Assembly (NCBI RefSeq): GCF_000002595.2
Contig: NC_057004.1
Span: forward strand, 3,336,086 to 3,400,085
Origin: Chlamydomonas reinhardtii
Lineage: Eukaryota > Chlorophyta > Chlorophyceae > Chlamydomonadales > Chlamydomonadaceae
Direction: 5' to 3'
DNA: 64,000 bases
Shown: piece after piece, positions 12,744 through 24,696 of the stretch
Position numbering within the stretch: position 1 is the first letter of the stretch
How the letters are laid out: the number at the start of each line of letters is the position of its first letter
Notes under the pieces: model-generated
The model's input: only the letters and a program-made list of their open reading frames with translations
Database searches by the model: none
Told to the model about the DNA's origin: nothing
Made by a program: the position numbers and the translations under genes

Positions 12744-14923
12744 GTGTGTGTGCGTGTGTGTGTGTTTGAGACAGGGGGTTGGGGTGGGGGCAGTTCATTC
12801 GAGAACCCAAAGCAAGCCAACCGAGTGAACCCGTGCGGGTCGGTCAGGACAAACAAGCCCCGCCTCCCCCGCCCCCCAAAGGCAACGGCAACTTCACCAT
12901 CCCGCTGTCCGCCAACTTCCGGCGGGTGGTGGCCACCGAGGTGGCCAAGAGCTCCGTGGAGGCGGCCCGCTACAACATGGAGGTCAGTCAGTGGGGGCGG
13001 CGGCCCTTGGGTGGGGGCAGTAGCGGCCCTTGGGTGGGGGCGGCGGCGGCCCTTAGGGTGGGGGCGGCGGCAGCGGGGGCAGCAGCGACAGCGGGGGCAG
13101 CAGCGGCAGGCCCGGGCGGGGCGGGAGCCAGGGCGGAGGGCATGTGGGTGGTACGGTATGTGGGATGATGCACACGGGGGGGGGGCACCATGCCGTGGGG
13201 TCTGAATATGTTCCCCTCACTCATGCGGCCGAGTTAGCTGCTCGGACAAGTTGCAATGGCTTTTACATGCTACATATATCATAGATATTAGTAGACATTA
13301 ACGTTTGCCGACGATCGTGCAAATAGATGTTAAATGCTTTGCGCCAACGGACCCTGTAGCTCCGATACAAGGCTCAATCTAACGCTTAGCAATCATAAAG
13401 TCTTCCAACGTGAGATTTAGGCTCAAAGCAACCCTTTGGAGACTAGTCGTGACCTGGAGTCGGGATCGCGAGGAGGCATCCTCTTCGTTCAATAAGTAGT
13501 TTTATAACATCCGCTGATCTTTATAAATCGACGGCAGCAAAGGATGCTGGAATTCGTGCCCTCCAGGGCAACATGCTTTCAATGTGCGGACAGACAGGCT
13601 AATCTGAGCCCCTGTCTACTCGCTTCACGTTATACACATATATAATAGAAGCTTTAGCTAGTCGACCGGCTAGAATACGCATGTCGGTTTGGACACGTTT
13701 TGGTCCATGCGTGCCCACCTGTGCGGACAAACACGCGGGTTGTTCTCCCAGCCCGCATAATACTCCACCCCCCTGAGTTCACAGAATCCATATGGATAGT
13801 GTCCGCCGTGCTTCATAAGATTTTAGGAGGGATCCGCTGAAGTCTGGGGTCAGTGATTCCCCCGTCTGACACGTTTCGTACCCCCCATCTTGCATGACAT
13901 ATTTCACCATATTTGGCAACTTGCGCAGGGATCCGAACATCAAGTGTTTGCCCTAACGAACCTGCTGCCCGATTTTGGTGACTGCGCAAGTTGCCAAAGG
14001 GTGTTTTTATAATGGTCCAGAAATGCACTTTTTCACCTAGGGTGCCTCCCCCGTGTGGGGATGATGGGTAATTGGGTAATTCCACGGAACGGACACGCCC
14101 CGCTGTATAGCGACACACATACGCGCATACACAGGACAGTCCATGTCTCCCCCTCATCCCTCGCTCGCCCTGCGTGTCCTCCTTGCATGATGCCCCCCCT
14201 GCAAAGCGCCTGCTACACTACTGTTCCTGGCTATGCCTTCACTTCTTAAACAATCATGAATGTAACCCCTCCCACCACCACAGGCCAACGGCGTGTCCAA
14301 CGTGTTCCTGGCGCGCATGGCCAGTGAGGAGTTCGCGGTCACTATGCGCGAGCGCGGCAGCCGGCGGCGGCTGGAGGGGCTGGAGGGCTGGGAGGCGCTG
14401 CGGCTGCGCACCATCCTGGTGGACCCGCCGCGGGCCGGGCTGGACGACTTCACGGTGGAGCTGCTCAAGGTGCGGGCGTGTGGGGAAGGCAGGGAGGTTG
14501 GGGGGTGTAGATGCCAGCCCTTGCTAGAGCGAACCCAATGCAAAAGAGTGAGGAGGAGAGCGTGGCCTATGCTTTGACAACGGAGCGACACTCGACAGTA
14601 GGGGGGAGGTTGGGGGTGAGCGAGGGGGTGGAAGGCTGGGCGCCGGGCGCAGTTGGGCGTACGTGTGTGGTTGGGGGCGAGGTGTTTTGGGGGTGTTAAG
14701 GCCGGCGGGTCAGGGTGCATTGCAGGTCGCGGGCAGGGCTGCGGGCAGCGCCAGGGTGGCCGTGGTGAGGGCGCCCGGTGTGTGGCGCGAGCACCCGACC
14801 CGACCTTTACCTGGGCCTGTGCCTGCACCACCCCACACACCCCACGCCGCTATCCTGCACGTAACATTCACATAACTCCTGACTTGATCGGTCCTCACGG
14901 TTTAGTTACCAAACGGCACACAT

Positions 14924-14955
<32 letters not shown>

Positions 14956-15147
14956 ACACACACGTACACACGAAACCCGCGCTTGCAGGAGTTTGACCGC
15001 ATCGTGTACATCAGCTGCAACCCCGACACGCTGTGCGCCAATCTCAAGGCCATCGCGCCCACCCACCGCATCGCGCGCTTCGCCGCCTTCGACCAGTTCC
15101 CCTACACACACCACCTCGAGTGCGGCGTGTACCTGGTGCGCCGCTGA
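10089..15147 (+). CDS. TrmA-type tRNA (uracil-54-C5)-methyltransferase
   Basis: SAM-dependent enzyme making ribothymidine at tRNA position 54. Eight exons: 10089-10417, 10775-11162, 11434-11505, 11774-11851, 12273-12651, 12882-12982, 14284-14469, 14989-15147; 563 residues, all phases closing. It follows E. coli TrmA along its length: HYRMRSEF, the [14 protein letters not shown] block, the SAM loop LLELYCGNGNF split by an intron, [12 protein letters not shown], the nucleophile loop YISCNPDTL (Cys521) and [13 protein letters not shown] with the general base Glu555. Unlike bacterial TrmA (366 residues) it has an N-terminal extension that could be an organelle presequence, an acidic/Ala insert plus a [12 protein letters not shown] stretch in exon 2, and an Ala/Gly insert in exon 5. 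A second in-frame Met, 25 codons in, could give a form without presequence. The bacterial-type architecture suggests an organellar enzyme, which is inference. Confidence 0.93.
11287..11374 (+). repeat. (CA)n microsatellite before a 3' splice site
   Basis: An almost uninterrupted CA run of about 85 bases in intron 2 of the methyltransferase gene, ending about 60 bases before the acceptor at 11433. Confidence 0.9.
11841..12070 (+). repeat. 40-base tandem repeat that copies a 5' splice site
   Basis: Units start at 11841, 11881, 11921, 11961 and 12001, with a degenerate one at 12058. Each contains CGGAGTGGCAG followed by GTGGG, that is, the last 11 bases of exon 4 plus its donor. See findings. 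Confidence 0.9.
12652..12766 (+). repeat. (GT)n microsatellite directly after a 5' splice site
   Basis: A GT/GC-GT run of more than 100 bases begins at the donor of methyltransferase intron 5. Confidence 0.9.
12983..14283 (+). other. Long intron with low-GC insert and hairpin
   Basis: The 1.3 kb intron 6 of the methyltransferase gene. It opens with three imperfect copies of a GGGGGCGGCGGCCCTTGG-like unit (12990-13070). Bases about 13200-14050 are clearly poorer in GC than any neighbouring intron and have no CA/GT repeats. They contain no long reading frame. A perfect 16-base inverted repeat sits at 13913-13928 and 13982-13997. A copy of dispersed family A lies at 14209-14268, just before the acceptor. 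The insert may be a decayed non-autonomous element, but I could not define its ends. Confidence 0.5.
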
Positions 15148-15997
15148 GGCAGCGGCGGCAGCGGCGGCAGCGGCGGCAGCGGCGGCAGGGGCGGGAGGGA
15201 CCGGTGGTGTGGTGGTGGATCGTTAGGAAAAGCAGGCCGGCAGCATGTTGAAAGTCCGGTGAAGGACTAGCGGAAGAGCTGCCGATTGCGAGAGTGCGGG
15301 ACTGAGATGCGGCGCCTCGTGACCAGCCAAGCCATTGGACCAGGGATGCGATGGGCAGCATGTGTGTGACGCTCGGGGGTACGGCGACGCGGTTGCGTCC
15401 GTGCGCCCCGGGGATCGCCCGGTGTCCAACTCCTGTGAGTGGAGCACGGGGTGCAGGGAGGAAGTGGTCTGGTGGGGTGGTGGTCTGGGAACTTGGTCCG
15501 CCATGACCTGGTCTGCTAGGCAGCAGCGGCTGAGCAGCCGTGGACAAACTGCTGGCGGATTGGCGTGGCACGGCGCGGGGAGTTAGAAGGATGTGATGGC
15601 TGCGCTGAGTTACGGTATGCGGGGTATGCTCGCTGGTATGCACGCTAGTATGCGAGGTAGGGTGAGGCGCCGAGGCTGGCTTGGGCTGGCAGCGCGGGCT
15701 GCAAATTTTGCGATGCACCCCGTTCACGATCGACTTGTCAAGCGACAACGCACAGTCGCACAATCTTAGAACGTTGAAGGGCCCACGGCGTACCTTTCAG
15801 CCCACGCGCCGGGCCCTTCAGGGCCCGTCAGGGCCCAGGCAAGCAGGGTATGCCACGGGTACGCCACGCCACAGGTCACGACAGGGCGCTTGTGGAACAC
15901 GCTCTGCTCACTATCCGCTGCTCTGAATACATCGCGAAGGAAAACGCATTCGTCAATTTAGAAGCAGCAGCGGCTCAGAGGCTAGTGAGTGAGATTG
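15148..15997. other. Intergenic: methyltransferase 3' end and F-box gene promoter
   Basis: It starts with GGC-type repeats (15147-15195). No TGTAA was found. At 15800-15840 GGGCCCTTCAGGGCCC-like inverted GC blocks could fold. No gene is recognised. Confidence 0.4.
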
Positions 15998-16781
15998 ATG
16001 GACGAGGCTTTTGGAGATGAGCTTGAGCAGGCTTTCACTGACTGGGACGCGGAGCAGGTGAATATGGCACTGATTCTGCGTCATGCTGCAGCTCGCGAGT
16101 GGTGTTGGCCATTCGGAGTCAACCATGCCAGTTTCGCTCCGTAGGACGCTGGCCAGGACGACCTAGAGGCAAACAAGTGCAACAACGATGACGCGGAAGC
16201 AAATGCGCTCGAGCGCACGGTAAGCGACGCGCGGGCTGCGGTCGCACACTCAACGACGGGCATTCGGGTGTGGCCGTCGCCCGCCTACAGCAGCGGGAAA
16301 GTCCAACTCACAGAGGTGGAGGTGGGAGGCTGCGTGTCAGAGGTTGTGGCTCTATGGCCGTCATGGCGGGCGCCAGAGCGCGGCAGCTGGGGCAAGCGCA
16401 CACATGGCACGGGGGTTTCTGCGCCCCGGCAGTCGGGCACACACGCAGCGTATCACACAACCCCAACCCAACCACCGACCCCCACGCGTCACACACCGCA
16501 GATCCAAGCGACACAGCCGCCCACAGAAGGCTCTGCCGCCTCGGCCGCCACCCCAGACGCGCGGCCGCGGCTGCACCTGCTGCAGTTGCCGCGTGAGATG
16601 CTGCTGCGTGTGATGTCGCTGCTGCCGGCCACGGGGCTGACGGCGGCGGCGTGCACCTGCCGGCTGCTGTCGGAGCTGGCGTCGGAGGACGCGGTGTGGC
16701 GGCGGCTGTACCTGTGCAGGTGCGTGCAGCCTGGGCAGGGGCGGGCGCTGGTGGTGGGGCGGTGGTGGTGGTGGCGGCGGC

Positions 16782-16846
<65 letters not shown>

Positions 16847-19401
16847 GTGTGTGGGGGGGCTATGTACATCCGTGCGTCCATGGGGGACGACCGATGGCGT
16901 GGCAAGGCCAGGGGCGCCGTGACTGCTGTCATCAGGCTTCTAGGGGACCTGCGCCATTTTGTACGTGTGCATGTGCGCATGCATGTGCAGCGGTTGGTCC
17001 AGTGGGTCACATGCCTCTCTATCCACGGCGACGGCCTCACCACATGACTGCTAATAGTCTGGCACACTGTGTGACCCGTTGTGGCTACTGCCGCCACGCA
17101 CCCCGCCTGCAGGTGGGGCAAGCCCGAGCAGCACGTGCGCGCCAACGGCAAGCAGTGGAAGGTGCGCGATTCAGTCATGGCCCCCTCCCGCCCTCGCTTT
17201 CTCTCCCGTTTGGCGCACTGCCGCGCTCTGCCGCCCTGCTTGCGCCCGAGGCACCGCCGCCTGCGACGTACGCATGTTTGCGACGAAGCTCTCCACCAGT
17301 GCCTAACAGCATCAGCGGTTTAAACCTGACAAGGACAATCACTTCCCTGTTGAGCACCGACTATTCCTGCCCTCCGCCCCCCTCCCCCCCCCCCGGGCAG
17401 CGCACCTACCTGGACGCGGACGGCGAGGAGTGGGAGGCCACACGCCGCCAGCACCAGGACCTGGACCTGGACCTGGCGCCCGCACCCAAACCCAAACCCG
17501 GTGGTAGCGGTGCCGCCGGCCCCACTGGCGGCGGCGGCTCCAGCAGGGCCGCCGGCCGCTGCCGCGGCAGCGGCGGCGCCGCCGCCGCCGCCGCCGCCGC
17601 CGCTACCACCGGCTCCGCCGCGGGCGGCACGCCGGCGGCGACGCCCAGTCGCGGCGCGGCCGCCTCGGCTGCCTCCGGGGCCGCTTGTGGTGCTGCTGGT
17701 GCCTCCGGCTCTGTCGCCCCGGGTGCGGTGTCGTGTGTGGGGCTGGGCGCCATGTTCCTGGACATGCTGAGGGCCAAGCGCGACACGGCGCCCGACCGCC
17801 GCCAGCTGGACGACCGGATGATGGGGGCGGACCCGGGGGACATAGCGGCCAAGGTGAGGGCAGGGTTTTTGCGTGCGTGCTTGATTGTGCGTGTGCGTGC
17901 GTGCGTGCGTGCGTGCGGTGTTGCGTGTGTATTTGAACTGTGTTTTGTGTATGTACTTAGGGGTAAGAGTGCATACACATGCATGCGACCGGTGGCCTTA
18001 CAAATCAACAACACGTACGCCTGCATGTATCCAGGTGGCAGCGTGGCGACGAGCACGTGGCTTCGAGGGCCCAGGCGCGGCGGGCCCCAGCGGCAGCGGC
18101 GCCAGTGGCAGCGGCGCCAGCGGCTCGGCACCGCAGGCGCCGCCGCGCCCCGACCTCAGCCACCGCGGCCGCGCCGCGCTCACCTTCACGCGGGTGAACC
18201 CCGGCGAGGAGCCGCCCGTGTACGCGTGCGAGCAAACAGGTGCGTAAGCGACGTGTGGGCAGCGCGAAGAGGCGTGGGGGCGAGAGAGCAAAGGGACTAG
18301 GGAAACGCACAGCCAAATACGGTATGCGGGCAACGAGGCGATGGCCTGGAAATCGCAGGGCCCTTTTGAAATCGTGTAAGGCGCAATTGCTGGGCGACTA
18401 CCGTAGTCTACTGATGCATTGCACTACTTGTATTACTGTATCCTACTGCAGTAGTGCCGTTGCCAGCCGCGCTGCTGCCCTTTGGCTCCCTTCCCAATCC
18501 AAATGGCCCATGCCTCGCGCACTCCGAGCACCCAGAGCACCCAGAAGCCGTTGCGTGCGCTCCGCCGCCGCCCTCTCCCCCGCCTTCACTTCTTAATTAA
18601 TCGTGAATGTAATCCCCCCCCCCCCCCGCTTCCTCAGGCTGGGTGCACGTGTGCGGCGACGCCTGCACGGAGGGTGTGGTGGACGCCCGCAGCGAACTGC
18701 TGGTGTGCCCGGTGAGTCGACGAGGAGGAGGTGCAAGGGGGATACCAGCGCGTGTTTCTCAGGGCCTGTGTGGGACACCGAAACGTGGTAAAAGAGACCC
18801 GCCCGCGAACTGTGTATGTGGAGTAGCGTGGCGTGTGCGGCCGGACCGACAAGGCAGCTTGTGGACTGCCCCACGTTGCAGAGTCAGCTGACAACGACAC
18901 GTGCGCCTTCCTGTCATTGCCCGTGCGCACGCACGTCCTCCGCACTCCCAACAAATTGACAGCGACACGTGCGCCTTCCTATAAGCCTATGCCCGCACAC
19001 GCTCCCGCGCCCTCAGGTGTCGGGCCAGACCACAGACCGGTTGGTCCACGAGTGCGAGGAGGATGAGGCGGGCGGCTGCGGCGGCGCCGGCGGGGCGGCG
19101 GGCGGCGAGGAGGACGGCCTGGGACTGGGCATCACAGGTGGGTGGCAGGCTGGCAGGGACTCACGCATGGGCCTTGTACGTGACTGCGGTTCTGCATGGC
19201 TAGTGGCTCACGCGCTGCGCACGTTCACGTACGGCTTGTGGGCATGCAGTGCCTTGACGTGAGGCTGCGCTGCCTTGCTGCTGCCGCCTTGCCCCGCTCC
19301 CTGCACACACTGCAGCCGGCTTCGGGCGCTACTTCACCGCGGGCTACGAGTGCGAGAACGCGCAGCAGCTCAACAGGCTGCTGGGGTACAAGGCGCTGTG
19401 A
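15998..19401 (+). CDS. F-box protein, probable SCF ubiquitin-ligase substrate receptor
   Basis: Nine exons: 15998-16057, 16145-16219, 16502-16719, 17113-17161, 17401-17853, 18035-18239, 18638-18711, 19017-19137, 19316-19401; 446 residues, phases consistent. Residues about 74-118 form an F-box: LPREMLLRVMSLLPATGL followed by CRLLSELASEDAVWRRLY, which by family knowledge binds SKP1 within an SCF complex. The middle is a low-complexity Gly/Ala/Pro linker. The C-terminal third holds a compact Cys-containing region (HVCGDACTEGVVDARSELL, then VCPVSGQTTDRL) and ends with FGRYFTAGYECENAQQL, which recalls a plant F-box class with a similar tail, perhaps SKIP31-like. No Kelch, LRR or WD repeats are seen. 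The substrate is unknown. The acidic N-terminus (DEAFGDELEQAF) fixes the first ATG as start. Confidence 0.75.
16784..16852 (+). repeat. (GT)n microsatellite downstream of a 5' splice site
   Basis: A GT run of about 60 bases in F-box intron 3, about 65 bases after the donor at 16720. Confidence 0.85.
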
Positions 19402-19926
19402 GAGCGCGCCGCAGGGGGAGTGTGTTCATATTGTGGTTGTTTGGGCCGTGGGCGCGGGCTGCATGTGCGTATTGCACGCGTACAGCATTGGTGACTGGTC
19501 AGGTGTAAGCGGCCGGCAGTGCGCCGCGAGGCGCTGCAGCGAGTTGTGGGGCATGCGTCATGCGCAGACGGCCCCTGGACGACAAGGCGTTGAGTTGGCG
19601 TTTGGAGGTGTGGGACGACGTGGGGTTTGTGCCGTCAAAGCACAGAACAGAAGGCGTGACCGTTTTACGAGCTCGTATGATGTAGCATGGATTGAATAAT
19701 GACATGTGATTTTTGTTACAAGCGACGAATGCGTGGGGTTTTGGATGGCAGGGGTTTCAGTCGCCCGATTGCGCATGCACACGTGACCAAATTTATGCTC
19801 AACGACGTGACCATTGCTTTATACATACTTGTGTATCGGTTGGCACTTATAACAATTGGCTCGTCAAATTGACGCGAGGCTGCACTTCGATCCTGAAAGC
19901 CCCAGTTCAACAAGTCGGATAGCCAA
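19402..19926. other. Intergenic: F-box 3' end and ARG7 promoter
   Basis: TGTAA at 19504-19508 is a plausible poly(A) signal for the F-box gene. The last 250 bases before 19927 are lower in GC and presumably hold the argininosuccinate lyase promoter; no clear TATA box was found. Confidence 0.4.
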
Positions 19927-22882
19927 ATGGCCCCGCTCGCTCTCCAGCATCAAGGGGCCTCTAAGTGCCTCGCGGCAACCCAGCGCAAGTGTGCTCGCGT
20001 TGCGGTGAGCTGGACTCGTGCACTTGTCGACGCCGTCGGCACCGCAATCGAAAGACGCGTGCGTCGAGCAATTGTGGAAGCCGCTGACGAATTGTCCGCA
20101 TGTGACATTGCAGGCTCGCGTCCCCGCTCGTCTCAGCGTCATGGCCCAGGTGCGGACGTTGGGACTGCACTTGCACGAATGTGATGGGGCCGCACCGAGT
20201 CTGCGCGGACGTCTCGCTGACGTTTCGCGTTGAATGCATCTCGCAATAGGCAGCTGCTGCGCCTGCTGACAACACTAAGAAGCTGTGGGGCGGTCGCTTC
20301 ACGGGCAAGACGGACCCGCTCATGGAGAAGTTCAACGAGTCGCTGCCCTTTGACAAGCGCCTGTGGGCTGAGGACATCAAGGTGCGGCACAGGGAGGGGG
20401 GCGAGTGGTGGGGTGGGGCTGGGGGGGACGCGGGTTTGGTGGCCAGGGCAGGGAGGGAAGACGTGCGGGGCTAGGCAAGAGGCTGCGAGGGCCCAGGGTA
20501 ACACCAGACCGTGCCGTGTCGCGTGCCCGGCTTGCTGCCCACCTTGCCCGGCCATCCCCACCGCCCTCCCCACCAGCAATGACACGTACACATTCACACA
20601 CTCCCCCACACCCACATACCCACACACCCACGCATTCCCCAACAGGGCAGCCAGGCGTACGCCAAGGCTCTTGCCAAGGCCGGCATTCTGGCACATGACG
20701 AGGCCGTGACCATTGTGGAGGGGCTGGCCAAGGTGCGCACACCCGGCAGCAGGGCGGGTGGGTGGGTGGGTGGGGTGGGGGGGCAGAGAGAGGCGCGGGC
20801 TGAGAGGGGGCTGAGAGGGGGGTCAGCGAGGCGCAGGCTCAGGGGGAGGCGTCTGAGGGGGGCTGAGATGGTGGTGGGGGAGCTGCGGGTGCTGGGGCTG
20901 CTGCGGTGGCGGGCGGGCGGGCGGGCGGGCGACGTGTACGTGAGTAGCCGCTGACCGGGCGCTGGGCCTTTGCGCACGCCACAGCCCACATGACACCGCC
21001 GCAAGGCCCGCCGCGCCCCACCCACGTTCACACACTCCCCACACCCACGCGTGCGCGCGCCTCCTTCCCCTCAATACACGCGCCTCCTTCCCCTGGCCCC
21101 CGCCTGCTCCCCCCATCCGGCCGCCCCGCCTGCAGGTGGCTGAGGAGTGGAAGGCGGGTGCCTTTGTGATCAAGGCGGGTGACGAGGACATCCACACGGC
21201 CAACGAGCGGCGCCTCACGGAGCTGGTGGGGGCGGTGGGCGGCAAGCTGCACACCGGCCGCTCGCGCAACGACCAGGTGAGGGTGGGTGGGTGGGTGGGT
21301 GGGTGGGGGTGGGGTGGGTGGGTGGGTGGGTGGGTGGGTGGGTGGGTGGGTGGGTGGGTGGGTGGGTGGGGGTTTGAGATACCGGTACCAGGCCAAACTA
21401 AACCGAACCCAAGGGGGTGGCGTAGGGGCGTGGGAGGGGGGGAGTGCGGAAGCCGGGAGGCAGGAGTAAGGGCGGGAGGAGGGGGCCGGAGGAGAAGCAG
21501 GGACGAAGTCGATGACAGGCGCAGTCGGTGGCGGCGGTGGCGGGTGTGCCGTTGTGCAGTGGCTGTGGAGGCCATGTGCAGGGCGGCGGCGGGGCCGGGC
21601 CGGGGGTGGGAGACTTGTCCAGACCCCGTGGCCCTCTTCCAGCCCCGTCCGCCACTGCCGCCACCACCACCGCCGCCGCCGTAGCCACCACCCCTCACGT
21701 CGAGGCACTTCACAGATGCGAAGCAACCACACCGTTCTCCACATGAACAGCTACCCTCCCAAACCCAACTTTCCCTTCCCGCCTTACCTAACCATGACCC
21801 GCTACCCCCCCCCCCTTTATTTCTTAACTAACCATGAATGCCCCCCCCCGGCTGTACCTGGCTACGACTTCACTTCGTAAACTTAATGTGTGTAACCCCC
21901 CTTACACACACACACACACCCCTCCCCGCCCCTCCAAAGGTTGCCACCGACTACCGGCTGTGGCTGGTGGGTCAGGTGGAGGTGATGCGGTCCGAGGTGG
22001 GCGAGCTGATGCGCGTGGCGGCGGACCGCTCCGAGGCAGAGGTGGAGGTGCTCATGCCGGGTGAGGGGGCAGGGAGGGGGGGAGGGGGAGGGGGAGGTGC
22101 TCATGCCGGTGAGGGTAGGGAGGGGAGGGGCAGAGGAGGGAGGGGGAGGAGGGGGCGGCTGAGTGCGGGAGAGGCAGGGATGAGGGCGATAGAAAGTTGC
22201 GTATTGTCGGTAAACTCAAAGGACTAGAGCAAGAGAACAAACCTAAACAAGGGAGCTGGAGCGAGGCCAAATCTGAACGTGACATCGCCCGCCTCCTCCC
22301 GCTGCCTGCTCCCCCACCTCCTCCCCCATCTCGCCCCCCCCCCCACACACACACAGGCTTCACGCACCTTCAGAATGCCATGACTGTGCGCTGGAGCCAC
22401 TGGCTGATGAGCCACGCCGCGGCCTGGCAGCGCGACGACATGCGGCTGCGGGACCTGCTGCCGCGGGTGGCCACACTGCCGCTGGGCTCGGGTGGGTGAG
22501 GGAGGGGAGGGGAGGGGAGGGGGGGAGGGGGAGGGAGAGGAGGGGAGAAGGGGGGGGGAGACGAGGAGGGTGGAAGGGTGGGGGCGGGGCGGGTGGAGGC
22601 TAGAGGGTGGGGCTGGGTGGGTGGACGGAGTGCACTGGTAGAGGAGGGATAGGGTACATTGAGACGGGAGGAGGGATGCAGGGGCGAAGGTGGGGAGGAG
22701 GGGAGGGGAGGAGGCGTGGAGCTGGAGTGGGCCGACGAGTGTGCGGACGGGGCAGGCGGCAACGGGGATTAAACGGCGGGGGGCCGGGGCGTGTGCACGA
22801 CAGGGGCTTGCGCGTCTGCGATTGTGGGGGCACACAGGGACAGGAGCACGACGTGGGACACGCATAGATACGCCGCATTGAC

Positions 22883-22936
<54 letters not shown>

Positions 22937-23638
22937 AACACACACAAACACAAACACACACACGCCCCCCCCCCTACACACACGCCCCCTCCCCAGGCGC
23001 CCTGGCCGGCAACCCCTTTCTGGTGGACCGCCAGTTCATCGCCAAGGAGTTGGGTTTCGGCGGCGGCGTGTGCCCCAACTCCATGGACGCGGTGAGGGGA
23101 GGAGGAGGGGGAGGAGGGCGGGGGGGGGCAGGAGGGGGGAGGAGGAGGGGGGGAGGGGGTTAACTTTGAAGCGTAAGGAAACAGTCGGGAGGAGGGGGGG
23201 AAGGAGGGGGCCTGGAGGAGGGGGGGAGGAGGAGGGTGGCTGAAGGGGGCTTGGGGAGGAGGAGGGGGTGGGGAGGAGGAGGGGGGGAGGGGGTTAACTT
23301 TGAAGCGTAAGGAAACAGTCGGGAGGAGGGGGGGAAGGAGGGGGCCTGGAGGAGGGGGGGAGGAGGAGGGTGGCTGGAGGGGGCTGGGGGAGGAGGAGGG
23401 GGAGGATTGGGAGGGGGCTGGGGGAGGGTGCCCGCAGCTGGGGGAGGTGGGGAGGGAGGGGGTTGCTGCTGGTGTAAAGGGCCTGTAGGCACTGAGAGCA
23501 CTGTGGGGAGCCGGGGTACTGCCTGGGGCCCCGCGCTGCAGAGGTGTCGCGCAGTGTGGCGGCGCATCCCCCGCATCCCCACACGCGGGCCGCTGCCGCT
23601 GCCCGCCACACCCTTGCCACTTTGTGTGCTTTCCTAGG

Positions 23639-23689
<51 letters not shown>

Positions 23690-24650
23690 AACACACACGG
23701 GCGCGGGCTTTCGTTTCGTTTTTTAACACAAACACACACTCCCCCTGTGCTCCTCAACACACTCCATCTTTCTCACACAAACACACACGCACACACACAT
23801 GCGCAGGTGTCTGACCGCGACTTTGTGATCGAGACGGTGTTTGCGGCCAGCCTGCTGTGCGTGCACCTGTCGCGCTGGGCGGAGGACCTCATCATCTACA
23901 GCTCCGGCCCCTTCGGCTACGTGCAGTGCAGCGACGCCTACGCCACCGGCTCCTCGCTCATGCCGCAGAAGAAGAACCCCGACGCCCTGGAGCTCATCAG
24001 GTGCGGGAGGGATGGGGTGGGGGTGGGGGGGTTACATTCATGGTTAGTTAAGAAGTGAAGGCGTAGGGGGTGGATGGGGTGGGTTACATTCATGAACATT
24101 TAAGAAGTGAAGGCGTAGCCAGGAACAGTAGTAGAGCAGACGCGTTGTAGTGTGTGGGTTTGGGTGGGAGGGATGGTTGGGTAAAGCGGTACAGGATGTA
24201 CTGAGGACTGCAGACCGAAGGAGCGGGGGAGGGGGAGCAGGCAGGCGGGGCGAGGGGCGTGGGGGCGGGGGTTACTGGCACCGTGCCGGGTAAGCAACAC
24301 GTGACACGGAGATGCACCACACAAAGAGGGACGTGGGGAGTGGCAGGCGGGGGCCAGGGCTGAGAGGCGCGTGTGGAGGGGTGCGGGGTTGGGCGGGGGG
24401 CTGTTTCATGATACCGCTGCCTCCACCTCCTCCACCGCCTCCTGCCACCTCCACCTCCCCCACTGCCCCTCCCCGCCTCCTCCTGCTGCAGGGGCAAGGG
24501 CGGTCGTGTGCAGGGCAACCTGATGGGCGTCATGGCGGTGCTCAAGGGCACGCCCACCACATACAACAAGGACTTCCAGGCGAGAGAGCGAGAGCGAGGG
24601 AGGGAGGGAGAGCGAGGGAGAGGGAGGGAGAGGGAGGGAGAGGGAGACAG

Positions 24651-24696
<46 letters not shown>

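Noticed and set aside
11287-12766. Frames encoding alternating Val-Cys or Thr-His runs that look like membrane or metal-binding repeats
   Set aside because: They are translations of CA/GT microsatellites inside introns.
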